Counted from the stretch's first letter, positions 12,800 to 26,022 are shown. The stretch: DNA of 64,000 bases from Ambrosia x helenae (GCA_030844895.1 CM061231.1:157571889-157635888), one strand, 5' to 3'. A program made the numbers and translations. The notes: generated by a model not told the origin, from the sequence alone.

Positions 12800-15529
12800 A
12801 CTTCCTAAATTTACTTCCTGAACTAAGAACTTTGTTTGAAGTAATCGAAGTGTCTAACCAACTATTGAAGACTACATCCTAGTGTTAAATGTTTTGTCCT
12901 CCACAGCGGTGGTAGTAGCAGTGGTCTACATAGACGTTGTTTCGAATGGTGTATGTGCTCTGCACAGACAAGTCCGAGACGTTTCCTCGTTTTATGTAAC
13001 AATAGTTCTCAGTGTGCACACTGATGCGCGTTCGAAAACCCCGGAGTTATTATATTTAAGTTAAGTATTTTTTATGAATTGTTTAGATAAATACCACACT
13101 TTGAGTCGATTAATGTTTTGCAGTTACAAGTGCTTTTAGAAGTGGAAATGTTGCATTTATGATGCCGGGTATCGAAGACAGAGTCCAGACCGTCACTGAA
13201 ATAAGAAAAAGTGATAGACCCCGTAAGAGAATCTGTCTACAACAATTTGGTGTGTAGACACCAACTTTCAAGCAATCAAGAATATTACATAGTCAAGAGT
13301 GTTGACTATTGCCATTTAATATTGGCTTCTTTGGAGGATAGCATTGACCAAGTGATTGGGAGTTACATAATCATTTTTTCTTATAAATAGAAGATCACAA
13401 GAGTCATAGCATCATCCGATTCTATTGCTTTCATTTTGAGAGTTTTTAAAAAGAGTAATATTAGTATTAGTGAAGATCACATTCATTTCTGCTCATCATT
13501 TTATGGCATTGGTTCTACAAATTCTTGAAGCTTCAACCATCATGAGTGGCTAATTCAACGAGGTATACCCCGATGTAGCTTGTAAGAATTAGGGTTCTTG
13601 AACAATTGGGTATTTTCTATTTTTCATTGTAATCAATTACTTGAACAATTTTAATTGAAGCTTTAATCTTGGGTTGGATTCATGATAGCTAATTTCCCCT
13701 CGCACTAATAGCGTTATGAAATGAATTCGTTTATATGCACAATTTTAATTTAGGGTTTGAATGTTCTTGAGTGATAAAGTATATAGTTGTCCATTGTTAT
13801 GTTGACGGCTATTGATACCTAAATCTTGTGACAATGACCCCGTTAGTGATTTTTGCAACTTTAATTTGTATCCAATTGTGATAGGACCCGAGTCTTGCTT
13901 GTGAAATCGGTGTAGCCTTGTCATTTTAATATTATCTTGTTAATCAATTTAATCAATTTCATTTAATTAGTTTTGTCATATCAATTTTGAATTAATTTCT
14001 TTTTGTTCAACCAATTTTCTAAACCATCCTAAATCAATTTTTTTTTACAAATGACACGGGCACTTTTTACAAATTCATAATTAAATAGATATCTTCATAA
14101 ACAATTTTTAATCAACTTTAAGTATTGACACCAACCACAAAACTCTTCGTGGTTCGACACCCTTATTACCACTACTACATAGTTAAGGTAATTTAGGACT
14201 TATAAATACTATTTTTGACCGAACCGCGACATCCGATCACACACGTCGAACATCGAGACATAAATTCGGGAAGCGAACGAACTTGCCTCAAATGTAGACC
14301 ACCACATCATCGATCCATTCTACACGGGTTAACCACGCGCAGATGGAACAACAATCCAAGTAGCCGTACGCAGATGAAACAACAATCCAAGTAATCGGAC
14401 AATATTTTCGTAAGCCGGTAGGCTTCGGCTAGGAAAGCAAAAAACGTCATTGGTTTGGAAGATGAAAGCTTTGAGGAGAGCGGTGAGTGCAAATTTCGTT
14501 AAGTGAATTGGGGTATTTATATACACTCGTGAGACGGTTCAGACGGTTCAGACGGTAGCACAAAACGGCTTAAGACGACTTGGGAAATGTGACCCGTCTT
14601 TTGAGACGGTTGAACCCAAGGGGCAGCCGGCATGGGGAAATGTGAACCGTCTTTTGAGACGGTTGAACCGAAGGCAGCCGGCATGGGGAAACGTGAACCG
14701 TCTGGGAGAGAGTTCTGACCCGTCTGGAGAGAGACGGTACAGCCTCGGGATCAGAGACGCCACGTGTTGGTTGGCCATTGGATCTAAAACCAAACGGTCT
14801 CGGAGACGGTTCAGGCACGTTGGTAGCCGTGTCCCGTCTCTCCAAAGACGGGGGAGAGGGCTATTTATGCAAAACGCCCGGTCAACCGGCTATTTTGGCC
14901 ATTTTCCCTTTAAATTGTTGATTATTACAGTCGGTCAGATCATTAGCTGCAACAAATTCAATCGGAGTGCATCCCGCGACAAGATGAAGAATGTATAAAA
15001 GCAGCGATCAACATGTAAGTAGCATGATCAACATCAGTTTTTCATCAAGTAGGGTTACATGTGCAACATGCTTTCATCAACAATAGACGATTGTTGCTGC
15101 TATAACTTGTGCTCAACCAATAACAAAAGTTTAGCGGTAATCAGTAGTTCAAGAGGTGTTTTACGGGTTTGTTTAACAGTCAAGTTACTAATTCCAATAT
15201 GATACGGCTGAAGCAAACTTTAATAATACAAATTTGTTAATGTAAATCACTTTTTGATAGATCCACATTCGTGTGTTCTTCATTTTACATAAGCTTTTAT
15301 ATCGTGGTTGTGACAAACAAAAATAAATAAATAAAAAAATCTCGCATACACTTGTACCAATTGCGATTAAGCTAATACTTGTTTGATTAAGTCTATACAT
15401 GAATTCCATTTTTGTATAATATTTAACTCATAATAGCTTAATAGTTATGATAAAGGCAGTTTTTACAAAAGAAAATTAGTGTTGGTTATATATTAATCTT
15501 GAGTAGCAATATAAATTGTAAGACTACCC

Positions 15530-15647
15530 GGAGTGGAGGGGCGTGATGCGCCATGTGGCACTTGTGGGGCCCTTGTGTGAAGGGTGAAAATTGTGGGAAG
15601 TGAAAGGGGGAAATGGGGGGAAGGAAATAATATTATATTGTGTTAAA

Positions 15648-15679
<32 letters not shown>

Positions 15680-16029
15680 TGACCAATCAGAATGCTCCAC
15701 CTCACACACTGGCGAAGGTTTGTAGGGGCGGGGAGGGGCGGCCGACCCCCCGGATTTTCGCGCAGAAGTTCCGATTATATAGTATCCGTATAGAAAATTT
15801 TGAAAATATAGGGTTTCGACCCCCCCGAAACCAGTGAATTCCGAACCCCCGGTGACTTCCGACCCCCCGAACCTTCGGGTCAAGCTTCGCCACTGACCTC
15901 ACACCCAAGCCCCGCCCCAAGCCCGTGAATTCTTCCCCGCCTAAGGGGCCACGCCATCTTCCCCCCACCCTTGACGGCGGTGTTCCCGCCCAAAACCCCC
16001 CTCCACGCCATCTATCCCGCCCCCACTCC
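15530..16029. mobile_element. Possible MITE with GGAGTGG ends
   Basis: GGAGTGGAGGGGCGTGATG on the left and, inverted, GGAGTGGGGGCGGGATAG on the right frame a G-rich/C-rich element that holds an A run (15651-15678) and a dispersed repeat. No target duplication is evident. Confidence 0.4.
15715..15897 (+). repeat. Dispersed repeat ending GTCAAGCTTCGCCACTG, copy 1
   Basis: Shares AGAAGTTCCGATTATATAGT and GGTCAAGCTTCGCCACTG, in order, with 56970-57156. It is flanked by G- and C-rich runs. Confidence 0.75.
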
Positions 16030-16357
16030 TATCAGTCTAATGTAATGCAGTGGGCCAAAAAAACTAATTGACTTTGAAAGCGTGAATCATACAATAACAG
16101 GTCAATAAAGTGGCAATGGCATGTGAGTTGTCTATGAAAATACTGATTTTCTTTACAATAATAAAATGGCATTGACGGTGTAGACTTAGTGAACTTTTAA
16201 TTTAAGATATTGTTAAAAAAAAAAAAAAAAAACTTTTAGTCACAATAGACAGCAAATTAAATTATTTGATTGCCGTTCAAATAAATTCGATTAGACCCAT
16301 AGTCAACCTAAAACCCAATAATCAGCTCAATACATTAGTCCTTACTTGGCCTACTAA

Positions 16358-16743
16358 GGATATTTTTGGCAAAACTAGCTGGTGGCTGGTAGCTGAAAGT
16401 TTTTTAAATATATTTTGGTGTTTGGCAGAGTAACTGAAGTTTTTAATAAAATGTATAAAATAACCAAAATTGGTATAATTAAAAGCTTGTAAAGAAGATT
16501 TTTATTTTATTTTTAAAATAGAATGGGTAAATGTGTCATTTATTAATTAAAAGCTTGTAGCTAGTAGAGCTTTTTCTTAAAAGCTAGTAATAGTAGCTTT
16601 TCACTGTACAATTTTTTCTCCTAACCTAAAAGTTTCCAGCTCCTTCAACCAAACAAGACTTTTTATTGAGTATGAGTTTTTTCTTAAAAGCTTTAAGCTT
16701 GAAGCTCCTAAAAGCTCTTAAAAGCTCCTTGCCAAACATACCC
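16358..16743. mobile_element. MITE, GGGTATGTTTGGCAA family, copy 1
   Basis: Left end GGATATTTTTGGCAAAACTA and right end CCTTGCCAAACATACCC with the same interior words as the two copies near 22.4-23.1 kb. The left end is eroded. Confidence 0.72.
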
Positions 16744-17059
16744 TATATCAATCAACATACCGCTAGTTCGCTACCACATATACACTATTTGACTAACATG
16801 CACAAAACTAACACAATTAGGGGTAAAAAGAAAACTGAATCAAAATCATATAAACCGATAAAACCGAACCAAAATAACCAAACTATACAAAAAGCCGATG
16901 GCTGGTTTTAAATTTTCTAGAAAAGCGAAGTTTACGTTTCGGTTGGGTTTTATATTTTTTGAAACTCAAAAAACCCAAACTGAACCAAATAACCATTTTT
17001 TAAATGTATATCTTTTAATGCGTGTTATTGTATTTATTGATTATAATTTGGGGAACACA

Positions 17060-18610
17060 CCCTACACTGTAAGAAGTTGCGGGGGTTTAAATACCGACAC
17101 GACATGGTTAGAGATGTCATGTGGGATGTGCTGAGGAGAGCTGGGATTTCTGCTAAGAAAGAAGTCCCCGTGAACTTTCTAACAAACCCGCTAGAAGGAA
17201 GGTCTACCCTGGCCCGGCGGATGTCCTTGTGTTTGGTTGGGTAGGCAGTAAACATGCATGTTGAAGGGATAGGGTGCCTAGCCCCGGCGCGGATAGCGTC
17301 CCTATCCCAAAAAATACGTCTTCCATAACGACTTCGCGGTAATCTAGTCCGCGGAAAGGAACCTTCAAAAGACTAATCAGGCTGCCACAGAACCAATCTC
17401 GCGCGTGGTAACCGACTCATGCGCGAGATGACTCCAGCTCCATGACGTCACCAATGAAAGGGAATCTCCACGCGTATATATGCGTGCAGAATATTCGCTC
17501 AACCTCAGCTTTTGGTACGAGGTACGGACGATCAAGAATTAAGAAGATTTGGTCAGATCTAAACATAACCTGCGCCAATCAGATAACAACACGTGTCAGC
17601 AGTGGTCCAACAACCACTGACAAGGAATGGCGACTTGACTGTCCCCGTGCTTCCACCATGCTGCTATGAACAGTGCTGGTCAGAGCACTGTACAAGCATG
17701 TCTGCCTGCTGCCAGACATCACGTCAGACGCCAGCAGGTGGTCAACCATGCTGTGTTAGAGGGAAGCGCCGCTTGCGCCCAATCAGATAACGCCACGTGG
17801 ATCTTCTGCAGTCCAAGTCATACCTTCTCTCACATCAGCATTAATGGCCACCTGTCCCCGCCATTTTTCTGGGCTGAAGACACCTGGGCCTAAACCAAGG
17901 CCTAGATCGGTGACTCCTCTCTTGGACCAAATCGGTCGGCCCATGCCTTCCCCTATAAAAAGGAGACATCCTCTCCTTTACAAGGGATCGATCATTTCAT
18001 GCAAGAACTAGCATAGGGAGAAAATACTTTTAATCATCTTGTATTATTTCCGAGCAATAACATTTCTCTCTTTACAGTGGACGTAGGTCGTTCTAGACCG
18101 AACCACTTATATTCTTGTGTATTTACTTTCACCACACACCTACACTCTTTCTCACCTCCTAGCGTTTCGGTTTCGTCATTGGTGTGAGCGAATGATTATA
18201 CCTTGAGCGAGCACGAGTATCAAACCAAACCAAACCTATCCCCTTTTAGGATAGGTTATACTCATTGTTTCTTCACATGTGTAGACCTTACTGGGGTGTC
18301 TCCTCTGGTGGGACTTCGGGACACAAGGTTTGTGGCAGGGAAATCGGTTTTGAATGCAGAGGCTAAAAAGGTGGCTAAACATGAAACAGCCTGCTTGGAG
18401 AATCAACACGCGTTTGTGCCATTTGCTTTTGATACATTTGGATCCCTTGCCCCTAAGGCAACTCGATCCCTGGATCGGGTGCAAAAGATCGTACACAGTA
18501 ATTCTCCGCCCTCTACGAACCAAGGTTTTATTTTTAGCATAGTAGGATTTGCAATTCAAAAGAGGGTTGCGGCGCAACTTCTTGTCCATTTACCTGTAAT
18601 GCTCTTGTAA
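17060..18610 (+). pseudogene. C-terminal fragment of a plant reverse-transcriptase-type protein
   Basis: Left of the solo LTR the DNA codes DVLRRAGISAKKEVPVNFLT and, after a shift, RPADVLVFGWVGSKH. Right of it follow VDLTGVSPLVGLRDTRFVAG, KVAKHETACLENQHAFVPFA and FDTFGSLAPKATRSLDRVQK. This matches the C-terminal part of a widespread plant RT-associated protein that I know by sight but cannot assign to a named clade. It has frame errors on both sides of the LTR. Related fragments are at 7998-8225 and 58028-58212. Confidence 0.62.
17262..18275 (+). mobile_element. Solo LTR, 1014 bp, family 1 copy 1
   Basis: Begins TGAAGGGATAGGG, ends ATTGTTTCTTCA, and is flanked by CATGT at 17257-17261 and 18276-18280. 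TATAAAA at 17954 and AACCACTTATATTCTTGTGT downstream look like the LTR promoter and R region. No primer site or coding DNA follows, so it is a solo LTR left by recombination. It is inserted in the RT-type fragment 17060-18610. Confidence 0.85.
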
Positions 18611-19732
18611 TTTGTTACGGGTTTTTTTTAACAAAGTAATATATGAATAAAAAAGAATTGATTTTTAAATGTCAAGTAATTTATACTCTTAAGAAATTAA
18701 CAAAGGCTAGCCCAAAAAGTTGAAGCCTGAATGTGTAGAATCAATTAGTCACTAACTAGGAAAACATTTAGGCCTAAAAAATTCAAGCCCAAATGACAAA
18801 ACCAAGACCGGATCGAACCCATCCAGAAAACCAAAAACCAAAGTGAACAGTTTTCAAAAACCTAAAGACCGAATATTTTGGTTTTTGGTTGGGTTTTAGC
18901 CCAAACCGAACGAAACTGACCCATACTCAGGCCGTCCGGTGTGGGGAGCGGCCATTCGCTAGCCAGGGGCGGCAACACTGCCCCCTGGCTCATCATCGTC
19001 ACCAACGGCATTCTATTGCCGGGCTTGCCGGGCCACCACGTGGAGGATTGGACCGTTAAAAGGTCGACTGAATTAAAAAACAAAAAAAAAACACCACTCG
19101 TTTGATTAACCCGCCGGAGAAGATGGTGGTCCCCGGAGAAGAAAGCTTTACATGAAGGAGAAGAGGAGGCCCGTCGTTCCACACCCTAGGCCCGGCACTC
19201 AGATAAGAGGGAGGCCCGTCAGTGACGTGGCAGATTACGTGGAGCCCGAGCATCAACGCCGGTCCTCAACCACACCAAACAGCCTCATCCCTAAATACAA
19301 TCAACAAACCGTTCAAACTAGGGGTGTCGTTTGAGTTATTTATCCGGGTTTTGGGTAGACCGGTTCAAGTTAATCGATCTTTTTTTCTTAGTTTGAAAAT
19401 CCATCCAATAACCGACCCGAATAACTTCAGAATTTTTTCAGGGTTCAGGTCCCTCGGTTTTCGTGTATGAACGGGTCGGGTTACGGGTTGGAAGCACGCC
19501 TGCAATTATGTGAAAGGCTGCATTTTTATCCCAATTTTTACTGCTGTTGACATATATATCAGTGGTGAAATGTTTGTTACAGTATCAAAGTTCTTTTATA
19601 CACAAAAATCAAACATTTGACACAAATGGCATTTACATCTTCATCCTGCAACTATATCAATAAGCATACACACCTTTAAGTTCTTAGCTTCATCTGCAAA
19701 ACTATAAGCATATGTACAGTACTACAACATCC
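18611..19732. other. Intergenic DNA downstream of the PPR gene
   Basis: No coding region recognised; 18940-19260 is GC-richer, with short frames on both strands that match nothing I know. The 3' untranslated region of the PPR gene should end here. Confidence 0.5.
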
Positions 19733-22167
19733 TTATGCAATCTCCGCGACACGTGCAGATAATCTACTGATTTCATCTTTAGACACACGCGGGTCAACCT
19801 CACGAAGATTATTGATGAAGAGTACCGCGTCATCCCTATGATGAAACTTACAGTACCAGTCAACGACGGAGTTGTATGTGCTTTCATTCGGCTTACACCC
19901 TTGTTTGATCATGTATTTTATTACGTCAATCGCTTCCTTAAACGATTCATCAGCAGCATAACTAGCAACAAAGGTGTTATACGTGATAACATCTGGAATA
20001 ACACCGGATTTCCTCATTTCGCTCAATACCCTTGACGCGTCTTTCGTTTTTCCATTTCTGCAGTACCCGTAGATCACAGTATTGTAAGAAATAACGTCGG
20101 GTTTGATTCCTCTTGATATAATATCCCTCAAGATTTCTTCGGATCTTGGGAAATCTGAAGATCGACTATACATATACATCAAAGAGTTGTATGTCGTTAA
20201 GTTGGGAGAAAAGCCGCTTTCTTTCATGAATGCAATGATCTCATTTGCTTCCATTGACATCTGCCTTCTTCCGTATATAGAAACCATAGCGTTTAGCGTA
20301 TTAATGTCGTGTGAGAAACCCCTTTTCTTCATTTCAAGAAACGCGCGCTCTGTTTCCTCTAGAAGATCGGTTTTGCTGTTGACTAAAACCAGCGTTTTTA
20401 ACAAAACAGGATGCGGTTCAATCTCATAAGAATATATCTTCTCACCAAGAACGAGCATTTTTTCAATCTGTTTTCCCTTTGCATACGCGTGCAGTAAAGA
20501 ACTATAAGAACACTCGTTCGGTTTACAGTGCATGTTTTCCATTTCTTCTAAAATCTTCTCGGATTGTTCCCAAAGACCTCCACGAGCTAATGCTGCTAAA
20601 ACCGCATTGTAAGTTGAAAGATCAGGACTGATTTTCGCCTCCAACATGTTTTTATAAACATTCATCGCCTGATCTAACGACCCACATCTACTATAAGCAC
20701 TAATCAATGTATTAAAAGTGTCTCTCTCGGGTATAAACCCTGCTCGTTTCATCTCCTTAAAGACGGACGAAACTTCACCGTTCATTCCATTTTGACCAAA
20801 AACCGCCAAAAGTGTATTCCACGTTACAATATCGGGTACACATCCACACTTTTGAACATCCTCAACAACTTTCATCATCTCCAAAAACCTACCCCGGTTT
20901 CCATGCATCTTAATAAGGGCGTTAAACGTACAAATATTCGGTTTACAACCCGAACTAATCATTTCGTCAAATACCCTCATGGCAGATTCGTCTTTCCCTG
21001 CTTTCTCAAACCCTGAAAACAGCGTCGTGTAAGTAAAAACATCCGGTTTTATCCCCTTTTCCATCATTTTACCTTTCAACTCCATCGCTTCATCAAACAA
21101 ACCGTCTTTAGCATAACACGAAATCAAAGAATTATAAGTCACAACGCTTGGATTAAACCCGTTACCCTCCATCTCCTCAAAACATCCATAGCCTCATTAG
21201 GCTTACGCGACTTAGCATACACATCCAACAACGTATTATACGTAACATAATCCGGCACAAATCCATCCAACTTCATCTCTTCAAATATCCTATTAGCCTC
21301 CTCATACAACGACCCACGCTTACAACAACTAATCAAAGTATTATACGTATACAAATCCGGCACCACCCCCGCACTCTTCATCCCATCAAAAACCGCTTCA
21401 ATCCTCTTCCACGGCATACCCATTTTCCCATACACATTAAGAATCACATTATACGTTATCTTCGTCGGTTGACACCCGTCTTCCTCCATTTCCTTAAACA
21501 CCGAAACCGCCTCACGAAACCGTCCATTGTTCGCATACGCGCTTATCAACGAAGTGTACCCATAAACATCAACACTAAACCCATCTTTCCTAAGCCCACG
21601 AAACAACGAAGCCGCAGCCGAAACCCGCCCTTCCTTACCCAACATAGACACAACCACAGCCACAACAGACCCACGTAACACCTTCCCTGAATCTTTATAA
21701 CATTCCTTAAACCAATCAAACACAATTAAAGCTAAATCTACTTTCTTGTAATAACCTAACCCTTGGATTATCCCTAAAACATCTAAAGATAACAACTTTG
21801 AATCAAAATCAGCATCTTTTTTATAAAAATTGAAAAGGGTGAGAAGAATATTATTAATTTGGGAAGGATTGAAAGAGGGGTGGATAAGGGTTTGGAGAAT
21901 GAGGTGGGCTTGAGGGGATAAGTGAGAAGACCAAGGTTTGCCTTTGTTTGGGTCGTTGTGTTTACCGATTCTTTTGGTGGGTTTAGGGATGATTGGGGTA
22001 ATGGGATTGGGTTGAAGGATGGTGTTGATTAGAGGGGTTAATGGTGGTGGTGGTGGTGGTTGATGGTGGTGGTGGTGGGGTTTAAGGGGTGGGGAGTCTA
22101 GAGAGAAGATGGGTTTGGAGTGGGGTGGGGTTGGGAGGAGGAGAGGGAGGGATAGGTTATCTGCCAT
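19733..22167 (-). CDS. P-class PPR protein, At5g02860 orthologue, one-base frameshift
   Basis: This single-exon gene encodes a pentatricopeptide repeat protein colinear with Arabidopsis At5g02860 (about 819 aa). Such proteins bind organellar RNA, usually in plastids or mitochondria. Repeats of about 35 residues with motifs such as PDVFTYTTLFSGFEKAGK and PDVITYNTFVASYAAD run through nearly the whole chain; a Ser/Pro- and His-rich N-terminus could be a transit peptide. I chose the ATG at 22167 because MADNLSLPLLLP matches the Arabidopsis start; the frame is open to an ATG at 22302. The frame breaks near 21172-21178: upstream codes ...NEAMDVLR and downstream MEGNGFNPSVVTYNSL, in frames differing by one missing base. 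The span of 2435 nt is one short of 812 codons (811 aa plus stop), so everything else is intact. Either the allele is dead or a base is missing from the assembly. No other lesion is visible, which favours a recent mutation or an error. Confidence 0.87.
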
Positions 22168-22371
22168 GAGTGGTGTTAATGTTGCCGGAGATGACGGTGG
22201 TTGACGGTGGGGAGGTGGTGGCTGACGGTGGGGTTTAGAGGATAAGAGAAAGTGGGTGTGGGAATGTTTTGTGTTTTCCCGGTAGTGTTTAGTTTTTGTC
22301 ACGTACTTGCACAGGGAAAAAAAATCTCAGAACCCGAAATATTTGGAACGGGTATTTGGTTACACGATTAG

Positions 22372-22805
22372 GGGTATGTTTGGCAAGGAGCTTTTAAGAG
22401 CTTTTAGGAGCTTCAAGCTTCAAGCTTTTAAGAAAAAGCTCCTACTTAATAAAAAGTCTTGTTTGGTTGAAGGGGCTGGAAGCTTTTAGGTTAGAGAAAA
22501 AGCTCTACAGTGAAAAGCTACTAGTAGTAGCTTTTAAGAAAAATCTCTACTAGCTACAAGCTTTTAGTTAGTAAATGACACAAATACCCATTCTATTTTA
22601 AAAATAAAATAAAAACCTTCTTTACAATCTTTTAATTATGACCATTTTGGTCATTTTATACATTTTATTAAAAGCTCTAGATACTCTGCCAAACAACAAA
22701 ATATATTTAAAAAGCTTCCAGCTAACAGCTTCCAGCTACCAGCTTGCAGCTACCAGCTTGCAGCTTCCAGCTACCAGCCTCCAGCTAGTTTTGCCAAACA
22801 TACCC
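22372..22805. mobile_element. MITE, GGGTATGTTTGGCAA family, copy 2
   Basis: Terminal inverted repeats GGGTATGTTTGGCAA / TTTGCCAAACATACCC, with interior AGCTTTTAAGAGCTTTT-type words. TAG flanks both ends. It lies upstream of the PPR gene. Confidence 0.78.
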
Positions 22806-22813
22806 TAGATTAT

Positions 22814-23101
22814 GGGTATGTTTGACAAAACTAGCTGGTGACTTTAGCTTTTAAATAAAAGCTTGTATGCATGTTTTTTTTTTGTGATAAAATGGGTATT
22901 TGTGTCATTTACTCGTTAAAAGCTTGTATCTAGTATGAGTTTTTTTCGTAAACGTTTGTACTAGTAGCTTTTCAATATAGAGTTTTTTTCTCTCAGCCTA
23001 AAAGCTTCAAGCTCCTTCAACCAAACAAGGTTTTTTATTAAGTAGGAGTTTTTTCTTAAAAGCTCGAAGCTCATAAAAGCTCCTTGCTAAAAAACATACC
23101 C
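22814..23101. mobile_element. MITE, GGGTATGTTTGGCAA family, copy 3
   Basis: Starts GGGTATGTTTGACAAAACTA and ends AACATACCC, nine bases from copy 2. TAT flanks both ends. A shorter and more diverged family member. Confidence 0.72.
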
Positions 23102-25825
23102 TATGAGTTACTTGTAACATCCACGACCAGGAGGGGGCTGGATGTTACATTACTCGATTACCTGAATCATATATCTTGGAGCACTTTTAAGTTCCATCAT
23201 ATTATTATGTTTTAGATGGTTATATTATGATGATTAAAACCACTTTTAAGCATGTTTAAGTTATTTTTATGAAAATTACTCAAAACATATTCTAACACAT
23301 CACACATGTGTATGTGAAATTGCAAAAACTATAAAATCACTAACTTTTTACAATAAAAACTCACGGCCATATGGTGTATTTTATAAATCCATGTTAAACT
23401 TGTAAAAACATATATTATCTCATGATCAAAACCCTTGTTAAATATTATGCTATAATCTTTAACATGTGTAAGATTATGTTAACTTTTTAAACTTACAAAA
23501 ACTTTAACAATAACTATGTAAACTCACGGCCTATATACATCTCTTACACTCCCATTTTAGCCTTGATTAACATAGGTTTCATTATGTGAAGATTCATTAT
23601 TTTAACCCATGTACAACTTGCTTCTAACACATGTTAAATATAAAAACATACATAATCAATAAGCAAAGATAAGAAACTTACAACTAGCATAAGGCTAGGA
23701 AAGACTCAAAACTCAAGATGGTGATGGGGTTTAAGTGTGTCTTTCAATGGTTAAGCTCCAAGATCTTGTACACACTTGATTAAGGTATGGAATGTAAGTG
23801 ATTTGTGAAGTGTTTAGTGAAAAACAAAAATGAATGGTATTATGGAGGTGATGGCTGTAAGTTTTTGAAGGGTGAAGAAGTGTTTTGCTTGTGTGTTCAA
23901 GTGAAGAAGATCCAATGTATGTGTTTATTATTAACATGTGTGTTGTACTTGAGATTAGACAAAAGCATAAAGCATGCTTAACATCTCATGATTTTGGAAG
24001 GCATGATAAGAAACATTAGGTGGCTAAGCCACACTTAGGGTGGCCGACCCATATGTGAGCTTGTGGGTCCCACATGTGTTGCAAACATATCTTGTAAGTA
24101 TTAGTTATAATCTAACTAGTTCGGTTAGGGTTTTCGGGGTTTTATCGTGTGTTTGTTACGAGCTATTCCAGACATATATTTGACTTCCAATTACCCTTAA
24201 ACATGGATTATTTTAGGCATTGGTAAGTTACTTAGGCTTTAATTGGGTGAATTTATAAGTTTCGCGCATATCGGGTGCGATACGCGAACTTTATTCTTAC
24301 CGGGAGATTTGTGTTTGGAGTTTCCACATATGGTTTTGGAGTTCCAAAACACATAATATTTCATGGAAATTCCCTTTATTTCATATCCCGGGTGTTCAGG
24401 ATCGTTTTCAGTTACTTAATAGTTATCGACAATGTTTTCAGGACTGGATCGGACGTCGATTTGGACACCCCGGCGATTCCCGGTTCAACCGGCCCAACCG
24501 TTCAATGAACCGGTCAAAAAAGTCAACAAAAATCTCAAAAATTCTATGAAATCCAGTTTAATCTCTATAAAATCCGGTTCAATCAGTCCGAATTCCGGTC
24601 GGCCCGATCGGTTCGCCGAACCAACCCGATTCAACAGCATACCTATCGAACCATGCGACTCGGATCGGATCGGCCAGGGGTCCGATTCCTGGTCCAACCG
24701 GTCGGACCGGCCGGTCCGATTCGGTCTCAAAAACACTGGTTATCGGGTAATTACCAACGTCCGTTCCTGACAAGTTTATTTGCACGCGATTTCGTCGTGC
24801 TTCAACATTAAACATGTGCATTCCTATGCATATTATGAGGAATTTGCTATTCTCCAAGGCTTAGTTAAAACAATTAACACGAAATTGCACTTAATTACGT
24901 TAATTACACATAACTAATTAGTACGGAATCACCTTAATTTTACCGTTTGTCACAGTGATCTTCCTAGTTTATGTTATTTCACAAGCAGAGTTGTACAATC
25001 CATGACAATCAAACTTTTAATAGGTTAGCACCCTTTACTATCGTTTTATTTATAATGTGAGCATTCTTACAAAGTCACGTTATATATAAATGATAAACTT
25101 GTGACTTTTCAGTTGTCATCAAGCACATTCTAGTCCACATATCATGTAGTCGGACAACATTATCTAGATGCTGCTAAAAAGCATTTTATGTCACGTGCAA
25201 CAGACATTCATTTATTTATTTTTTTATCAGTCAAAACGAAACATATATTCAACAACAAAACACCATAATAAAACAACATGACAAGTCCAACAAAGACCTA
25301 AACATGCCCTATTCTCCACCCATAGATAGAGAACAAAAAGGGGTATACTCGATAAGGAGGGACGGGGCAGTCACCGACTACTGTTTTTCGAGTATCGTTG
25401 TCGATCGGCAACACCGCCGCCACCTACTCGGCAACTCCCAAAAACTTCACCACTCGGCAACAACTACCCGACCGGAAACGGTAATTTGATGATTTTTTTT
25501 GTGTGATTTTAACGTGGCAAGGTGAGGTTAGTGGGGGGGGGGGGGCTAGACAACCTTGCCGGGGGTGCCCCGACCACCTTAACACCATTTTGTTGACCGT
25601 TAGAACTGGAATCCAAAACCAGTTCCAATACCAATACCATATCGGTTTTCCAAATGTAAAAGTATTGGTTTGATTATAGTTCTAACATGCTCTTATTATT
25701 GGTTCTGGTTCCCAAACCGATCACAAGCCACCGGTTCCCATAGGTTCCAAACCGGTTCCTATGGGCTTGCTAAATGATCTACATAGTTGGGCCCATTGGT
25801 GCATCCATAAAGCGATCCGAGTACC
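23102..25825. other. Intergenic DNA with a possible decayed LTR
   Basis: 23113-23148 begins TGTAACATCC and has the inverted GGATGTTACA 16 bases on, a feature of some plant LTRs. 24430-24740 is rich in CGGTTCAACCGG/GGACCGGTCCG words. 25530-25550 is a G run. No target duplication or gene was found. Confidence 0.45.
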
Positions 25826-25829
25826 CATG

Positions 25830-25905
25830 GATCATAAAAATAACAAATAATAATAATAAAAATAAAAATAAAAATAAAAATAATAATAATAATAATAATA
25901 ATAAT
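25830..25905. repeat. AAT/AAATAA microsatellite before the 24-exon gene
   Basis: A-rich AATAAT and AAATAA repeats about 120 bp upstream of the ATG at 26023, probably close to the promoter or leader. Confidence 0.85.
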
Positions 25906-26022
25906 CCAACTCCAGTCTGCGCATCGTCTTCATCAGTCTCCCCCTCAAACCCTCTTTTCCTATTTAGGGCTGAAATCAACGATCTGTTTTAATTGACCTC
26001 TCAAATTTTGATTTAGGGCTCG

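Larger units (their letters stand above)
11785..14908. mobile_element. Mutator-like element with long terminal inverted repeats
   Basis: The target duplication TTTAAATTG occurs at 11776-11784 and 14909-14917; nine bases is diagnostic of Mutator-like elements. Ends are GGGTAAATGACCAAAATAGC on the left and, inverted, GGGAAAATGGCCAAAATAGC on the right. Inverted arms run about 11785-12110 and 14575-14908 and contain internal tandem pieces rich in ACCGTCT and CATGCCGGCTG. The interior carries a trihelix/SANT-like frame, a 28-bp minisatellite and about 1.3 kb of AT-rich DNA (13.1-14.3 kb) in which I recognise nothing. No MURA transposase is visible, so the element is non-autonomous. Confidence 0.87.

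Noticed and set aside
23113..24954. Possible 1.8-kb solo LTR (TGTAACATCC ... TGTCACA)
   Set aside because: The flanks TTACT and GTGAT do not form a target duplication, and no second LTR or internal region is visible.
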